Origin: Halomonas sp. I5-271120
Lineage (GTDB): Bacteria; Pseudomonadota; Gammaproteobacteria; Pseudomonadales; Halomonadaceae
Length of the DNA: 64,000 bases
Assembly (NCBI RefSeq): GCF_030553075.1
Contig: NZ_CP130701.1
Span: 3,534,001 to 3,598,000 of the forward strand
Reading direction: 5' to 3'
Shown: positions 40,437-49,541 of the stretch, in pieces
Numbering within the stretch: the first letter of the stretch is position 1
Layout of the letters: each line of letters opens with the position of its first letter
The notes under the pieces: model-generated
Database searches by the model: none
What the model was told of the DNA's origin: nothing
The model's input: the letters and a program-made list of their open reading frames with translations, nothing else
Translations under genes and position numbers: made by a program

Positions 40437-41367
40437 TACCCCTCGCCCACTTTACAACCTGGGCTCCATCAACATCGATCACGTCTATCGCGTACCCCAC
40501 TTGGTTCGCCCCGGCGAGACGCTGGCCAGTACCGGCTATCAGCAGGTACTCGGCGGCAAGGGCGCCAATCAGTCGCTCGCCATGGCCCTGGCCGGTGGCC
40601 GCGTCGAACACTGGGGGCGCCTCGGCCTCAGCGACGACTGGGCACTCAGGCAACTCACCGACGCCGGTGTCGGCGCCGAGGCAGTGGACCTCGTCGATGA
40701 ACCCAGCGGTCATGCCCTGATCCAGGTCGATGACCAGGCCGAGAATGCCATCATTCTCTACCCGGGGGCCAACCACGGCTTTGAACATGCCGACATCGAC
40801 ACGCGCATTGACAATGCCGAGCCCAACGGCTGGCTGCTGCTGCAGAACGAAACCAACGGCCTGGCTCGCGCCATGGAGCAGGCCCATGCCAGAGGGTTGT
40901 CAATCGCCTTCAATCCAGCGCCGATGCACGCCGCCGTGAACGAGCTGCCGCTGTCGGCCTGCCAGCTGCTGTTCGTCAATCGCGGCGAGGCGGCCGCGCT
41001 GGTCAACTTGTCAGAAGACAGCGATGCCGATGCCCTGCTCATGGCACTCGGTGAACGCTTGCCTGGCGTTGAGCTGGTGCTGACCCTGGGAGGTGACGGT
41101 GTCTGCTATCAGCACGGCGACACCCGGCTCGTACTGCCCGCTTACCGGGTAGAGGCCAGGGACACCACCGCTGCCGGCGACACCTTCATCGGCCACTTCA
41201 TGGCCGCCAGGCTTGCTGGGAGTGACGTCGAGACCTGCCTGCGTCGGGCAAGTGCTGCCTCGGCGATTTGCGTGCAGCGCGAAGGCGCCGCACCGAGTAT
41301 CCCCGATGCCCATGCCGTCGATAAAGCACTTGCAGAATGGCCGGCGCTGTCGCTCACGCGTCACTGA
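40429..41367 (+). CDS. rbsK: Ribokinase (PfkB family)
   Basis: A 312-residue sugar kinase: N-terminal NLGSINIDHVYRVPH, substrate motif GGKGANQSLAMA and C-terminal ATP/catalytic motif DTTAAGDTFIGHF with the catalytic Asp. It phosphorylates ribose to ribose 5-phosphate. The nucleoside hydrolase gene follows by 105 bp, so it likely uses ribose freed from nucleosides. The start lies inside the end of the preceding gene. Confidence 0.88.
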   Translation: MPDTPRPLYNLGSINIDHVYRVPHLVRPGETLASTGYQQVLGGKGANQSLAMALAGGRVEHWGRLGLSDDWALRQLTDAGVGAEAVDLVDEPSGHALIQVDDQAENAIILYPGANHGFEHADIDTRIDNAEPNGWLLLQNETNGLARAMEQAHARGLSIAFNPAPMHAAVNELPLSACQLLFVNRGEAAALVNLSEDSDADALLMALGERLPGVELVLTLGGDGVCYQHGDTRLVLPAYRVEARDTTAAGDTFIGHFMAARLAGSDVETCLRRASAASAICVQREGAAPSIPDAHAVDKALAEWPALSLTRH

Positions 41368-41378
41368 CCTTTCTGGCA

Positions 41379-41404
41379 AGCCACCTAACGAGCCACCTCT
41401 AACG
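41379..41404. repeat. Short direct repeat between rbsK and the nucleoside hydrolase gene
   Basis: AGCCACCTAACG followed directly by AGCCACCTCTAACG, the second with a two-base insertion. It sits 12 bp after the ribokinase stop. Confidence 0.5.
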
Positions 41405-41472
41405 AGGCGGCCCGGCATAGACAGTCTCTACACTGATGCGCGGGCCGCCGCCCGCGTCGACAAGGAAGCCCC

Positions 41473-42414
41473 ATGAGCCAACCGATCATCTTTGACACCG
41501 ACCCGGGCGTTGACGATGCCCAGGCCATCGCCATTGCCCTCGCCCACCCTGAGATCGAGCTACTGGGCATGACCACCACCTATGGCAACGTCGATATCGA
41601 CACCGCCACCCATAACGCCCTGCTGCTTGCCGAGCTGGCGGGGCAGAAAATCCCAGTCGCCCAAGGCGCCGCCGCACCGCTGGTCAAGCCCAAGCATCCG
41701 GCGCCTGCGCATATCCATGGTGCCAACGGCCTTGGCAACATCGACCTGCCCGATATAGAAGGCAAGGCGCTTTCAGTCAGCGCCCCCCAGTTTATCGTCG
41801 ACACCATCAACGCTCGCCCAGGCGAGGTAAGCCTGGTGGCCGTTGGGCCGCTTGGCAACCTGGCGGCCGCGCTGCAGCTCGACCCGAGCATTACCGAGAA
41901 GGTCAAGCAGGTCATCGTAATGGGAGGGTCAATCAAGGAAGGCGGCAATGTCACCCCGGTAGCAGAAGCCAATATCTTCAATGATCCGCATGCCGCTGCC
42001 CGGGTACTGACCGCAGGCTGGCCGCTGACGCTGGTGGGACTGGATGCCACCCACCGCTGCGTCCTGGCCCCCAAGGACATGGACACCATCGCCGCCGGCC
42101 AGGGCAAGCTTGGCCAGGTGCTGGCCGAGAGCTATGCCTTCTACCGGGCCTTCTATCAGCAGGCGCTTGGCATTGACGGTTGCTGCCCCCACGACAGCTG
42201 CGCGCTGGCCTATCTCATCCAGCCCGAGCTTTTCACAACCGCCAAGGGCCATCTTAACGTGGTCACCGAAGGCGTCGCCGAAGGGCAGACAGTGTTTGCT
42301 CCTGATGGCCGCGTGTTCCTGGCACCGCGCTGGTCTCAGACGCCGATGATCACCGCCTGCCTAAGCGCAGACGGTCCCGCGGTGATTGACTGGATTGTCG
42401 ATACGCTGAAGTAG
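41473..42414 (+). CDS. Ribonucleoside hydrolase (inosine-uridine preferring family)
   Basis: A 313-residue calcium-dependent nucleosidase. The DTDPGVDDA motif at residues 8-16 holds the metal Asp cluster; VMGGSIKEGGNVTPVAEANIFNDP contains substrate-binding Asn and Glu, and HDSCALAY near residue 240 the active-site His and Asp. It splits nucleosides into base and ribose, the latter taken up by the adjacent ribokinase. AAGGAAG precedes the ATG. Confidence 0.92.
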   Translation: MSQPIIFDTDPGVDDAQAIAIALAHPEIELLGMTTTYGNVDIDTATHNALLLAELAGQKIPVAQGAAAPLVKPKHPAPAHIHGANGLGNIDLPDIEGKALSVSAPQFIVDTINARPGEVSLVAVGPLGNLAAALQLDPSITEKVKQVIVMGGSIKEGGNVTPVAEANIFNDPHAAARVLTAGWPLTLVGLDATHRCVLAPKDMDTIAAGQGKLGQVLAESYAFYRAFYQQALGIDGCCPHDSCALAYLIQPELFTTAKGHLNVVTEGVAEGQTVFAPDGRVFLAPRWSQTPMITACLSADGPAVIDWIVDTLK

Positions 42415-42467
42415 CTTTCGACCGGCAAGAGCCTTGGCGCTATACACCCAGGCTTGGAAATAACGGC

Positions 42468-42740
42468 CTAAAGCGTGATGAAGGCGTCGTGATCCTGCCA
42501 ATCGACGCCTTCGATGGCGACATGAGTGACCCGGGCGTTCGGTGGTCCTTCCCACAGCCACCGGGCGACCGCATCCACGTTGCTCGACTCACCGCATAGC
42601 AATACCTCGACACGTCCATCCGCCAAGTTACGGGCGTGTCCTGCTACCCCTGCCTTTAACGCCTGCTCCTGAGTCGCTTTGCGATACCAGACGCCCTGCA
42701 CCTTTCCAGTGACCAGCGCCTTCAGGCAGCACTTGCTCAT
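42468..42740 (-). CDS. acyP: Acylphosphatase
   Basis: A 90-residue enzyme hydrolysing acyl phosphates. Catalytic Arg20 is in GKVQGVWYRKAT and Asn38 in ARNLADGRVEVL, as in the family. Length and fold pattern are normal. It ends 53 bp from the convergent nucleoside hydrolase gene and is upstream-flanked by a symmetric TGTACA pair. Confidence 0.93.
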   Translation of the reverse strand: MSKCCLKALVTGKVQGVWYRKATQEQALKAGVAGHARNLADGRVEVLLCGESSNVDAVARWLWEGPPNARVTHVAIEGVDWQDHDAFITL

Positions 42741-42793
42741 TCATGGCCTCCTTGATGTCCAAAACAGCCAGGGCATGTTGCCTCAGCCTGGAG

Positions 42794-42831
42794 TTGTACA
42801 TGTGGCATACTGATATAACTTCTATGTACAA
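42794..42831. promoter_or_regulatory. Symmetric TGTACA pair around an AT-rich core
   Basis: TTGTACAT (42794-42801) and ATGTACAA (42824-42831) are exact inverted copies with centres 30 bp apart, about three helix turns. Between them lies TGATATAACTT, a possible -10 region. Each half contains the palindrome TGTACA. It lies 54 bp upstream of acyP, so it may be an operator-promoter for that gene or for the small frame at 42890. Confidence 0.4.
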
Positions 42832-42889
42832 TTAGTGTGGATCGGGCTACATTCAAGTTACAATCACAAGCCACAAGACGGATGTTTTC

Positions 42890-43069
42890 ATGTTTGCTCT
42901 GACATTTCTGCTGCTGGCTGCCACGTGCCTATCACTTGCCGCTCTGGGGTTCGCTATCAAAGCGGCGACGGTAGAGATGCAATTCGGGCTGGTTCGACTG
43001 CCCGACACGTCAACCCAAATCGAGAGTGGTCGACATCGGCTGACAAGCAAACCGGCAACTCGGTATTGA
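42890..43069 (+). CDS. Possible small membrane protein (59 residues)
   Basis: A short frame starting MFALTFLLLAATCLSLAALG with one clear membrane helix (residues 3-24) and a polar tail ending PATRY. The ribosome site is weak (ACGGATG). It ends five bases before the convergent yihY stop. The 334-bp gap between acyP and yihY otherwise holds only the TGTACA pair. It could be a real small gene, a gene remnant or chance; I do not recognise a family. Confidence 0.3.
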   Translation: MFALTFLLLAATCLSLAALGFAIKAATVEMQFGLVRLPDTSTQIESGRHRLTSKPATRY

Positions 43070-43074
43070 TCATC

Positions 43075-43980
43075 TCAGTCGGTTTGCACCTCATGCTTGA
43101 CCAGCACCGCTGAATTTCGCGGCACGATATGTTTACCCCGGGCCAGCAGGTGGCACTTGGTAAACGCCGCCCCGAACAACAGGATCAACGACGAGTAATA
43201 GACCCAAAGCAGAATCAACACCACAGAACCGGCGGCGCCATAGGTTGATGCCGTGGCCGTATAGGTCAGATAAATGGCGATGCCGTATCGACCAATCGAA
43301 AACAGTACCGCCGTCACGCACGCCCCTACCATCACGTCCTTCCAGCGCAACACCACATCCGGCAATACCTTGAAGATCGTAGCGAACAGCAAGGCGATCA
43401 TGGCCAGGGAAATCAGGAACTCCAGCCCGCCGACCATGAAACCGATGCCGGGCCAGAGGTCATTGGCCGCATGCAACACCGCGCGCACGACCACTCCGAG
43501 AATCAGTGACACCAATAACAGAAAGCCAATGGACAGCACCACTGCCAGCGACAGCACTCGACTCTTGATGAATTTCAACATGCTGTTGCTACTGGGGTGA
43601 GGCATCACGCCCCAGATGGTGTTAAGCGAAAACTGCATCTGCGCGAATACCGTTGTGGCACCGATCAGCAAGGCACCAAAGCCAAGCATACTAGGCAGCA
43701 GGCCAGACTCCTGGATGCGCGACTGGGCGACGGCATTCTGGATGGCCTCAGCGGCCCCCAGGCCCATGGTGCCCTGTAACTGAGAGACGATTTGCCCCTG
43801 TGCAGCCTCCTCGCCAAGCACCAAACCAATGACCATGACCGCAATAATGATGGTCGGTGCCAGCGAGAACAGCGTATAGAAGGCCAGTGAGCCGGCGTAG
43901 CTGAAGGCATTGCGTTCCAGCCACAGCTTCACTGCATGGCGGACCACATCCCACCAGAAAATAATCCAGGTTCGTAACAT
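43075..43980 (-). CDS. YihY/BrkB-family inner-membrane protein
   Basis: A 301-residue membrane protein with about six helices. Family marks are RNAFSYAGSLAFYTLFSLAPT near residue 22-42, the QMQFSLNTIWGV block and the GAAFTKCHL ending. It was once called ribonuclease BN, but the activity belongs to another gene; function is unknown. The ATG at 43980 follows GGGAGC; an in-frame ATG 33 bases upstream is less likely. It is divergent from the NadM-Nudix gene. Confidence 0.9.
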   Translation of the reverse strand: MLRTWIIFWWDVVRHAVKLWLERNAFSYAGSLAFYTLFSLAPTIIIAVMVIGLVLGEEAAQGQIVSQLQGTMGLGAAEAIQNAVAQSRIQESGLLPSMLGFGALLIGATTVFAQMQFSLNTIWGVMPHPSSNSMLKFIKSRVLSLAVVLSIGFLLLVSLILGVVVRAVLHAANDLWPGIGFMVGGLEFLISLAMIALLFATIFKVLPDVVLRWKDVMVGACVTAVLFSIGRYGIAIYLTYTATASTYGAAGSVVLILLWVYYSSLILLFGAAFTKCHLLARGKHIVPRNSAVLVKHEVQTD

Positions 43981-44134
43981 GCAAGCTCCCTGCAACAGTG
44001 TCATCGACTGCACCCAGCATACCCGAGCCCTTGGCTCTATGCTTCGCCAGCCGCCAACGCCAGATTGCAGGCGAGACGGCGAGCGTCGATAATGCGCCCC
44101 CTAGCGCACCCCGGTCATCAGCCACGGAGCCCGC

Positions 44135-45229
44135 ATGGCGCATACCCAGCTAACCAACGATTGCCATAAGGATTTCGACTGTCTGGTCTTCATTGGCCGT
44201 TTTCAGCCTCCACATCTGGGGCATAGAGCGGTCATCCACGAGGCATTGAAACGTGCCCATCAGGTAATCGTACTTGTCGGCTCGGCCTGGCAGGCTCGCT
44301 CGCTGCGCAACCCCTGGCGCTTCGAGGAGCGCCACGACATGCTGAGAAGCTGTTTCGACGAGACCGACAATGCCCGGCTGGAAATCGAGCCCTTGCTTGA
44401 TGCTCTCTACAATGATGACGTCTGGGTTCGCGACGTTCAGCGAAAGGTGCGCGACATCGCCTCGCCAAGCCAGGGGCGCCTGCCCCGTATCGGGCTGATT
44501 GGGGCCAGCCGTGGCCAATCGAGCTACTACCTCACCCTGTTCCCGCAGTGGGAATCGGTTAGCGTGCCGCTGGTCGAGGGCATCTCCGCCAGCGGGATTC
44601 GCGAACGGCTTTTCCGCTCGCCGGCTGCCGCCAGTGATTACGCCTCTACCGGCGCCGCCCACGACCTGCCCCCCGGCGTACTCGACACGCTCAAGGCCTT
44701 CACTCGCAGCCAGCACTATCAGCATCTGTTAGAGGAGCAGCAGCTGCTTCAGCAGTATCGACGCGCCTGGGCAGATGCGCCCTACCCGCCCATTTTCGTG
44801 ACGGTCAATGCGGTGGTGGTGCAATCGGGGCACGTGTTGATGGTCAAGCGCAGCGCGGCGCCCGGCAAGGGCCTGCTGGCGCTGCCAGGAGGGTTCATCA
44901 ACCCCCACGAGCGGCTGCTGGATGCCTGCCTTAGGGAGCTACGGGAGCGGGTGCGCTTGAAGGTGCCGACACCGGTACTCAAGGGCTCGCTGCGCGGGCA
45001 ACGCCTGTTCGACGAACCGCATCGCAGCTGGCGCGGTCGGACTCTGGCCGAGGCCTTCTATTTCGCGCTGCGCCCGGAGCAGCAGCTACCCCAACTCAAG
45101 CCCGCCAAGGGCGGCGAGCGGGCTCGCTGGGTGGCGCTTGCGGATCTGGAGCCGGAGGAACTGTTCGAAGATCACTTTTTCATCATTCAGACCTTCCTGG
45201 GCCTGCCCGCCAGCTTCGGCACCCCTTAG
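44135..45229 (+). CDS. Bifunctional NMN adenylyltransferase / Nudix protein
   Basis: A 364-residue fusion. Residues 15-185 are a NadM-type adenylyltransferase: GRFQPPHLGH (residues 21-30) and ISASGIRERL (150-159). Residues 215-360 are a Nudix domain. The first half makes NAD from NMN and ATP; the second in homologues cleaves ADP-ribose, feeding PRPP-type recycling. The Nudix box G253-x5-E259-x7-REL-x-E271 continues R272-V-R274-L where the consensus has E-x-G, so one metal-site Glu of the EE pair is Arg. The Gly position often varies in this family; the lost Glu is less usual. Confidence 0.9.
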   Translation: MAHTQLTNDCHKDFDCLVFIGRFQPPHLGHRAVIHEALKRAHQVIVLVGSAWQARSLRNPWRFEERHDMLRSCFDETDNARLEIEPLLDALYNDDVWVRDVQRKVRDIASPSQGRLPRIGLIGASRGQSSYYLTLFPQWESVSVPLVEGISASGIRERLFRSPAAASDYASTGAAHDLPPGVLDTLKAFTRSQHYQHLLEEQQLLQQYRRAWADAPYPPIFVTVNAVVVQSGHVLMVKRSAAPGKGLLALPGGFINPHERLLDACLRELRERVRLKVPTPVLKGSLRGQRLFDEPHRSWRGRTLAEAFYFALRPEQQLPQLKPAKGGERARWVALADLEPEELFEDHFFIIQTFLGLPASFGTP

Positions 45230-45280
45230 CGGGCGCCATTCCCAGAACGCTGCTGAGAAAACCGGGGCTTACGAATCGGA

Positions 45281-46198
45281 TCAGGCTTCCAGAAAGTCCC
45301 TGGGCAGCTTCATCATCTGGCGCCAGAGCTTCTCGACGCCCGGCTTGTGGACCAGCGAGCAGCGATACAGGCGAATCTCCAGCGGCACGTCCCAGCCCTC
45401 GCCTCCGGCGCGGACCAGACGCCCGCTGGAGAGCTCCTCGCGGATGCAGAAGTCAGGTATCCAGGCCATGCCAACTCCTTGCATCACCATGCCCTTGAGG
45501 CCCTCTGCCATGGCCGTCTCGTAGACGGTTCGCAGCCGCAGGCGCAGCGGATCATTCTTGAGCAGCATACGCACGCTGCGACCCAGAAAGGCACCCTGGG
45601 TGTAGGAGAGGAAGGGAATCTGCCCTTCGCCGGACAGCGGAAAGCGCGGCGCGCCGTCGGCATCGGGCAAGCAGACGGGGATCATCTTGACCTGGCCGAC
45701 CGAGAAGGACGGAAAGACTTCGGCATCGAGCTGCATGCTGGCGTAGGGATCGTAATAGCCGAGCATCAGGTCACAGTTGCCCTCACGCAGCACATGAATG
45801 GCCTCACCAACGTTCATCGCCACCAGGCGTGTCGGCAGCTCCCCCAATCCCTGCTGCAGCCGTGAGATCCACTGCGGATAAAAGGCCAGAGCCAGCGAGT
45901 GCGCGGCGACGATATCCAGCGCCTCGGTATCCATGGCCACGCCGCGCAGATGACCCAGGCACTCATTCAACTGCTCTACCAGGTTACGCGCCGTGACCAG
46001 GAACAGCTGGCCTTCGGGTGTCAGCCCGACAGGAGTGGTCGAGCGATCTACCAGGGTCACTCCCACCGCCTGTTCAAGCGATCGAATACGACGACTGAAG
46101 GCCGGCTGGGTGACATGGCGCTGTCGCGCCGAGGCCGAAAAACTGCGGGTATTGGACAGGGCGACGAAGTCTTCCAGCCACTTGGTCTCGAGGTTCAC
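45281..46198 (-). CDS. LysR-family regulator resembling HypT (YjiE)
   Basis: A 305-residue LysR protein with HTH at residues 5-65 (TKWLEDFVALSNTRSFSASA...HVTQPAFSRRIRSLEQAVGV). The effector domain shares IVAAHSLALAFYPQ and NVGEAIHVLREGNCDLM with the hypochlorite-responsive HypT of E. coli. HypT senses HOCl by Met oxidation; whether this one does cannot be read. The start is GTG behind GGAG. It faces the NadM gene end and is 151 bp from the cardiolipin synthase gene. Confidence 0.85.
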   Translation of the reverse strand: MNLETKWLEDFVALSNTRSFSASARQRHVTQPAFSRRIRSLEQAVGVTLVDRSTTPVGLTPEGQLFLVTARNLVEQLNECLGHLRGVAMDTEALDIVAAHSLALAFYPQWISRLQQGLGELPTRLVAMNVGEAIHVLREGNCDLMLGYYDPYASMQLDAEVFPSFSVGQVKMIPVCLPDADGAPRFPLSGEGQIPFLSYTQGAFLGRSVRMLLKNDPLRLRLRTVYETAMAEGLKGMVMQGVGMAWIPDFCIREELSSGRLVRAGGEGWDVPLEIRLYRCSLVHKPGVEKLWRQMMKLPRDFLEA

Positions 46199-46349
46199 CG
46201 CGACTCCGATGGAATGTCATAACTGGGCGGGGGTCCGAACTGCCCGAACCCGCGAAGCCTGCTACTCTAGCCGCTCACCCGCTGACTGCCAATCGGCAGG
46301 GTCGGCCTGATGCAAGTTGTTGTCTCTTCTAGGGGGAAAACCAGGCCTG

Positions 46350-47768
46350 TCACTGGATGGGCGATAACAGATACGCCGCCCGGGAGACCAGCTTGCGCCA
46401 CAGGGGGCGCTGCTGAAGCTCTTCATAGTTGACCTGGCGGCAATTGGCGAAATCCGCCTCCAGCATGGTCTCGACCTCCGCGGCAAAACGCGTGTCCGGC
46501 ACGAAGGCCGTGATCTCGAAGTTGAGCCGGAAAGAGCGGTTATCGAGATTAACGGTGCCCACGCTGGCGGCGCTGTCGTCGATCAATATGACCTTCTGAT
46601 GCATGAAGCCAGGCTGGTAGCGATACACCTTGATGCCGGCACGCAGCATGTCCGGGAGGAACGCAAAGGCCGACAGGAACACCAGCAGGTGGTCGGGACG
46701 CTCGGGAATCATGATGCGCACATCAACGCCACGCATCGCCGCCAGACGCAGTGCATCCAGTACGCTGTGGTCAGGCACGAAATAGGGGCTGGTGACCCAC
46801 AGGCGACGCTCGGCGCTATGAATGGCGTGCTGGACCAGCAGGCTCGCCGTTTCCTGGCGATCTGCCGGTCCCGAGGGTACCACCACCACGTTCTGGCCAT
46901 TGTCACAGGCCCCCTGGGGCTCCCAGGAAATGCTTAACACCTCGCCTGTAGCCCAGTGCCAGTCTTCCCAGAAAGCTTCCTGAAGACCCAGCACGCTGGG
47001 CCCCGTCAGCTTAAGATGGGTATCGCGCCAGTGCCCATGTCGTGGATCCTGCCCCAGATACTCGACGCCAACATTGAAGCCCCCGAGCCAGCCTTCCCGA
47101 CCGTCTACCACCAGTATCTTGCGGTGGTTGCGGAAGTTGAGCTGGAAGCGATGCCGCCAGCCCCGGGAGGAATGGAAGGCGCTGACTTCGACGCCGGCCT
47201 CGCAAAGGTCGCGAATGTAGCCTTCTTTTAGCTTGCGGCTGCCGATCTCGTCATACAGAAAATACACGCGCACACCGCGTTCAGCGGCCTTTTGCAGGTG
47301 ATGCTTAAGGCGAACGCCGAGGGCGTCATGGCGCACGATGAAGAATTGGATGAGCACGTAGTCTTCGGCTGCATCAATGCCGGCGAAGATACTCTCGAAG
47401 GTAGTTTCTCCATCGATCAGCAACTGGGCGCGGTTGCCGCGGGTCATCGGCATCAGTGCCAGCTGTTCAACGGCGCGCAGATCTCCCTGACTGTTGCCAA
47501 CAAGGAAGGGATCGACCTGGGGGCGATAGCGTTCGAGCACGCGGCGCAGCACCGTATCGCGCTCGCCCCGTGCCGATACATACCCATAGAAACGTGGCCG
47601 ACCGAAGATCCAGAAGGCTGGCAGTGCAAGATAGGGAAGCGACACCAGCGAAATGATCCAGGCGATCGCCCCCTGCGATGTCCGGCTGGACATCAGGGCA
47701 ATCACGGCTGATAACAGGCCTGATAAATGAATCAGGAAGATGGCCGTTCCCAGCAGCCAGGAGGTCAT
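46350..47768 (-). CDS. cls: Cardiolipin synthase (phospholipase D family)
   Basis: A 472-residue membrane enzyme: two N-terminal helices (about residues 3-24 and 33-55) and two HKD motifs, HRKILVVDGREGWLGG (about 221-236) and HQKVILIDDSAASVGTVNLDNRS (about 397-419). It joins two phosphatidylglycerols to cardiolipin, a lipid raised in halophiles under salt stress. The ATG at 47768 follows AAGGATG; the longer frame upstream is not needed. Confidence 0.92.
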   Translation of the reverse strand: MTSWLLGTAIFLIHLSGLLSAVIALMSSRTSQGAIAWIISLVSLPYLALPAFWIFGRPRFYGYVSARGERDTVLRRVLERYRPQVDPFLVGNSQGDLRAVEQLALMPMTRGNRAQLLIDGETTFESIFAGIDAAEDYVLIQFFIVRHDALGVRLKHHLQKAAERGVRVYFLYDEIGSRKLKEGYIRDLCEAGVEVSAFHSSRGWRHRFQLNFRNHRKILVVDGREGWLGGFNVGVEYLGQDPRHGHWRDTHLKLTGPSVLGLQEAFWEDWHWATGEVLSISWEPQGACDNGQNVVVVPSGPADRQETASLLVQHAIHSAERRLWVTSPYFVPDHSVLDALRLAAMRGVDVRIMIPERPDHLLVFLSAFAFLPDMLRAGIKVYRYQPGFMHQKVILIDDSAASVGTVNLDNRSFRLNFEITAFVPDTRFAAEVETMLEADFANCRQVNYEELQQRPLWRKLVSRAAYLLSPIQ

Positions 47769-47801
47769 GGTCGCATCCTTTCGACAATCATCATCCAGTA
47801 C

Positions 47802-47830
47802 CGGCCCCCACGACACGGTTGCGGGGGCCG
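47802..47830 (-). terminator. Hairpin between fumarase and cls genes
   Basis: CGGCCCCC and GGGGGCCG form eight pairs with a 13-base loop, in the 91-bp gap. No T-run follows on the minus strand, so termination is uncertain. Confidence 0.4.
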
Positions 47831-47859
47831 CTCCCCGGTTACGCTGGCATGACAGGGAT

Positions 47860-49365
47860 TCACGCGCGCTGGGCGATGATTTCCTTCCACTTGGCCGGAC
47901 CGCTCTGGTGAACCGACTCACCCTGGCTGTCGACCGCCACCGTCACGGGCATGTCTTCGACCTCGAACTCGTAGATGGCCTCCATGCCGAGATCTTCAAA
48001 GCCGACCACGCGTGACTTCTTGATGGCCTGAGCCACCAGATAGGCGGCGCCGCCCACGGCCATCAGGTAAGTCGCCTGGTTGTCACGAATCGCTTCGATG
48101 GCCATCGGGCCACGTTCGGCCTTGCCGACCATGCCCAGCAGGCCGGTTTCCTCGAGCATCGTACGAGTAAACTTGTCCATTCGGGTCGCGGTGGTCGGGC
48201 CTGCCGGGCCCACGACTTCGTCGCGAACAGGGTCGACTGGGCCCACGTAATAGATGAAGCGCCCTTTCATGTCGACCGGCAGCGGTTCGCCCTTGGCCAG
48301 CATCTCGGTCATGCGCTTGTGAGCAGCGTCACGACCGGTCAACAGCTTGCCGTTGAGCAGCAGAGTGTCGCCCGGCTGCCAGCTCTTCACCTCTTCCGGC
48401 GTCACGGTATCGAGATTGACGCGTTTGACGTTTTCGCCGATTTCACGGGTGATTTCCGGCCAGTCCTCGAGCTTCGGCGCCGGCAGTTCGGCGGCACCGC
48501 TGCCGTCGAGGCTGAAGTGCACATGACGAGTCGCCGCACAGTTGGGAATGATCGCCACCGGCTTGTTGGCGGCGTGGGTCGGGTAATCCTTGACCTTGAT
48601 ATCGAGCACCGTGGTCAAGCCACCCAGCCCCTGAGCGCCGATGCCGCTCTGGTTAACTTTGTCGTAGAGCTCCAGACGCAGTTCCTCGGCGCGATTGCTT
48701 GCACCACGGGCCTGCAGCTCCTGAATGTCGATGGGATCGAGCAATGATTCCTTGGCGATCTCCATGGCCTTTTCGGCGGTACCGCCAATGCCGATGCCCA
48801 GCATGCCCGGCGGACACCAGCCAGCGCCCATCTTGGGAAGCTGCTCCAGCACCCAGTCGACTACCGAGTCGGACGGGTTCAACATCGCGAACTTGGACTT
48901 GGCTTCGCTGCCGCCGCCCTTTGCTGCCACATGCACCTCGACCTTATCGCCGGGCACAAGCTTGTGATGAATGATCGCCGGGGTATTGTCCTTGGTGTTC
49001 TGTCGCTTGCCGTCCGGATCGGCGAGCACTGAAGCGCGCAGGACGTTGTCAGGCAGTTTGTAGGCGCGGCGCACACCTTCATTGACCATGTCATCAAGGC
49101 TCATTTCGGCGTCCCACTGTACGTTCATACCGACGTGGACGAAGACAGTGACGATGCCGGTGTCCTGACAGATCGGGCGATGACCCAGGGCACACATGCG
49201 AGAATTGATCAGGATCTGGGCGATGGCATCCTTGGCAGCGGGGTTTTCTTCCCGCTCGTAGGCGCCGTGCATGGCGTCGATGAAATCCTTGGGATGATAG
49301 TAGGAGATGTATTGCAGCGCGTCGGCGACACTATGGATCAGATCATCCTGGTGGATCACGGTCAT
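47860..49365 (-). CDS. Fumarate hydratase, class I (iron-sulfur)
   Basis: A 501-residue 4Fe-4S hydro-lyase of the TCA cycle (fumarate to malate). Cluster cysteines are in RPICQDTG (about residue 70), GWCPPG and IPNCAATRH. N-terminal alpha and C-terminal beta parts are fused in one chain, as in FumA. The ATG at 49365 gives the common start MTVIHQDDLIHSVADALQ and follows GGGAG at long spacing; an in-frame ATG at 49392 is the alternative. Confidence 0.93.
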   Translation of the reverse strand: MTVIHQDDLIHSVADALQYISYYHPKDFIDAMHGAYEREENPAAKDAIAQILINSRMCALGHRPICQDTGIVTVFVHVGMNVQWDAEMSLDDMVNEGVRRAYKLPDNVLRASVLADPDGKRQNTKDNTPAIIHHKLVPGDKVEVHVAAKGGGSEAKSKFAMLNPSDSVVDWVLEQLPKMGAGWCPPGMLGIGIGGTAEKAMEIAKESLLDPIDIQELQARGASNRAEELRLELYDKVNQSGIGAQGLGGLTTVLDIKVKDYPTHAANKPVAIIPNCAATRHVHFSLDGSGAAELPAPKLEDWPEITREIGENVKRVNLDTVTPEEVKSWQPGDTLLLNGKLLTGRDAAHKRMTEMLAKGEPLPVDMKGRFIYYVGPVDPVRDEVVGPAGPTTATRMDKFTRTMLEETGLLGMVGKAERGPMAIEAIRDNQATYLMAVGGAAYLVAQAIKKSRVVGFEDLGMEAIYEFEVEDMPVTVAVDSQGESVHQSGPAKWKEIIAQRA

Positions 49366-49505
49366 ATCGAAACGACTCCCTAGCGTTGTCATCGGGTCCA
49401 CCGCGGTCAGGTCACGGTGAACGAAATGCGGGCATTGTACCGCATCGCCCCCGGCCGCTGAATCGCTTAGGCCACTTCAAGTGATCCTGGTACTCAGGGC
49501 ATTGA

Positions 49506-49519
49506 AGATAACGGTATAA
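49506..49519. repeat. 14-bp exact repeat, copy 1 (other copy at 52438-52451)
   Basis: AGATAACGGTATAA occurs here and again at 52438-52451 in the same orientation. The copies bracket the nei-uvrB pair: this one 22 bp beyond the end of nei, the other 40 bp upstream of the uvrB start. It may be part of a shared operator or a chance duplicate. Confidence 0.5.
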
Positions 49520-49541
49520 ATTTCACTAAAGAAAGAAAGTA

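Noticed and set aside
42835..43113. 92-codon + strand frame over the acyP-yihY gap
   Set aside because: Cys/His-rich random-looking translation with no ribosome site; it overlaps the yihY end. The 59-codon frame at 42890 is the only plausible coding candidate here.
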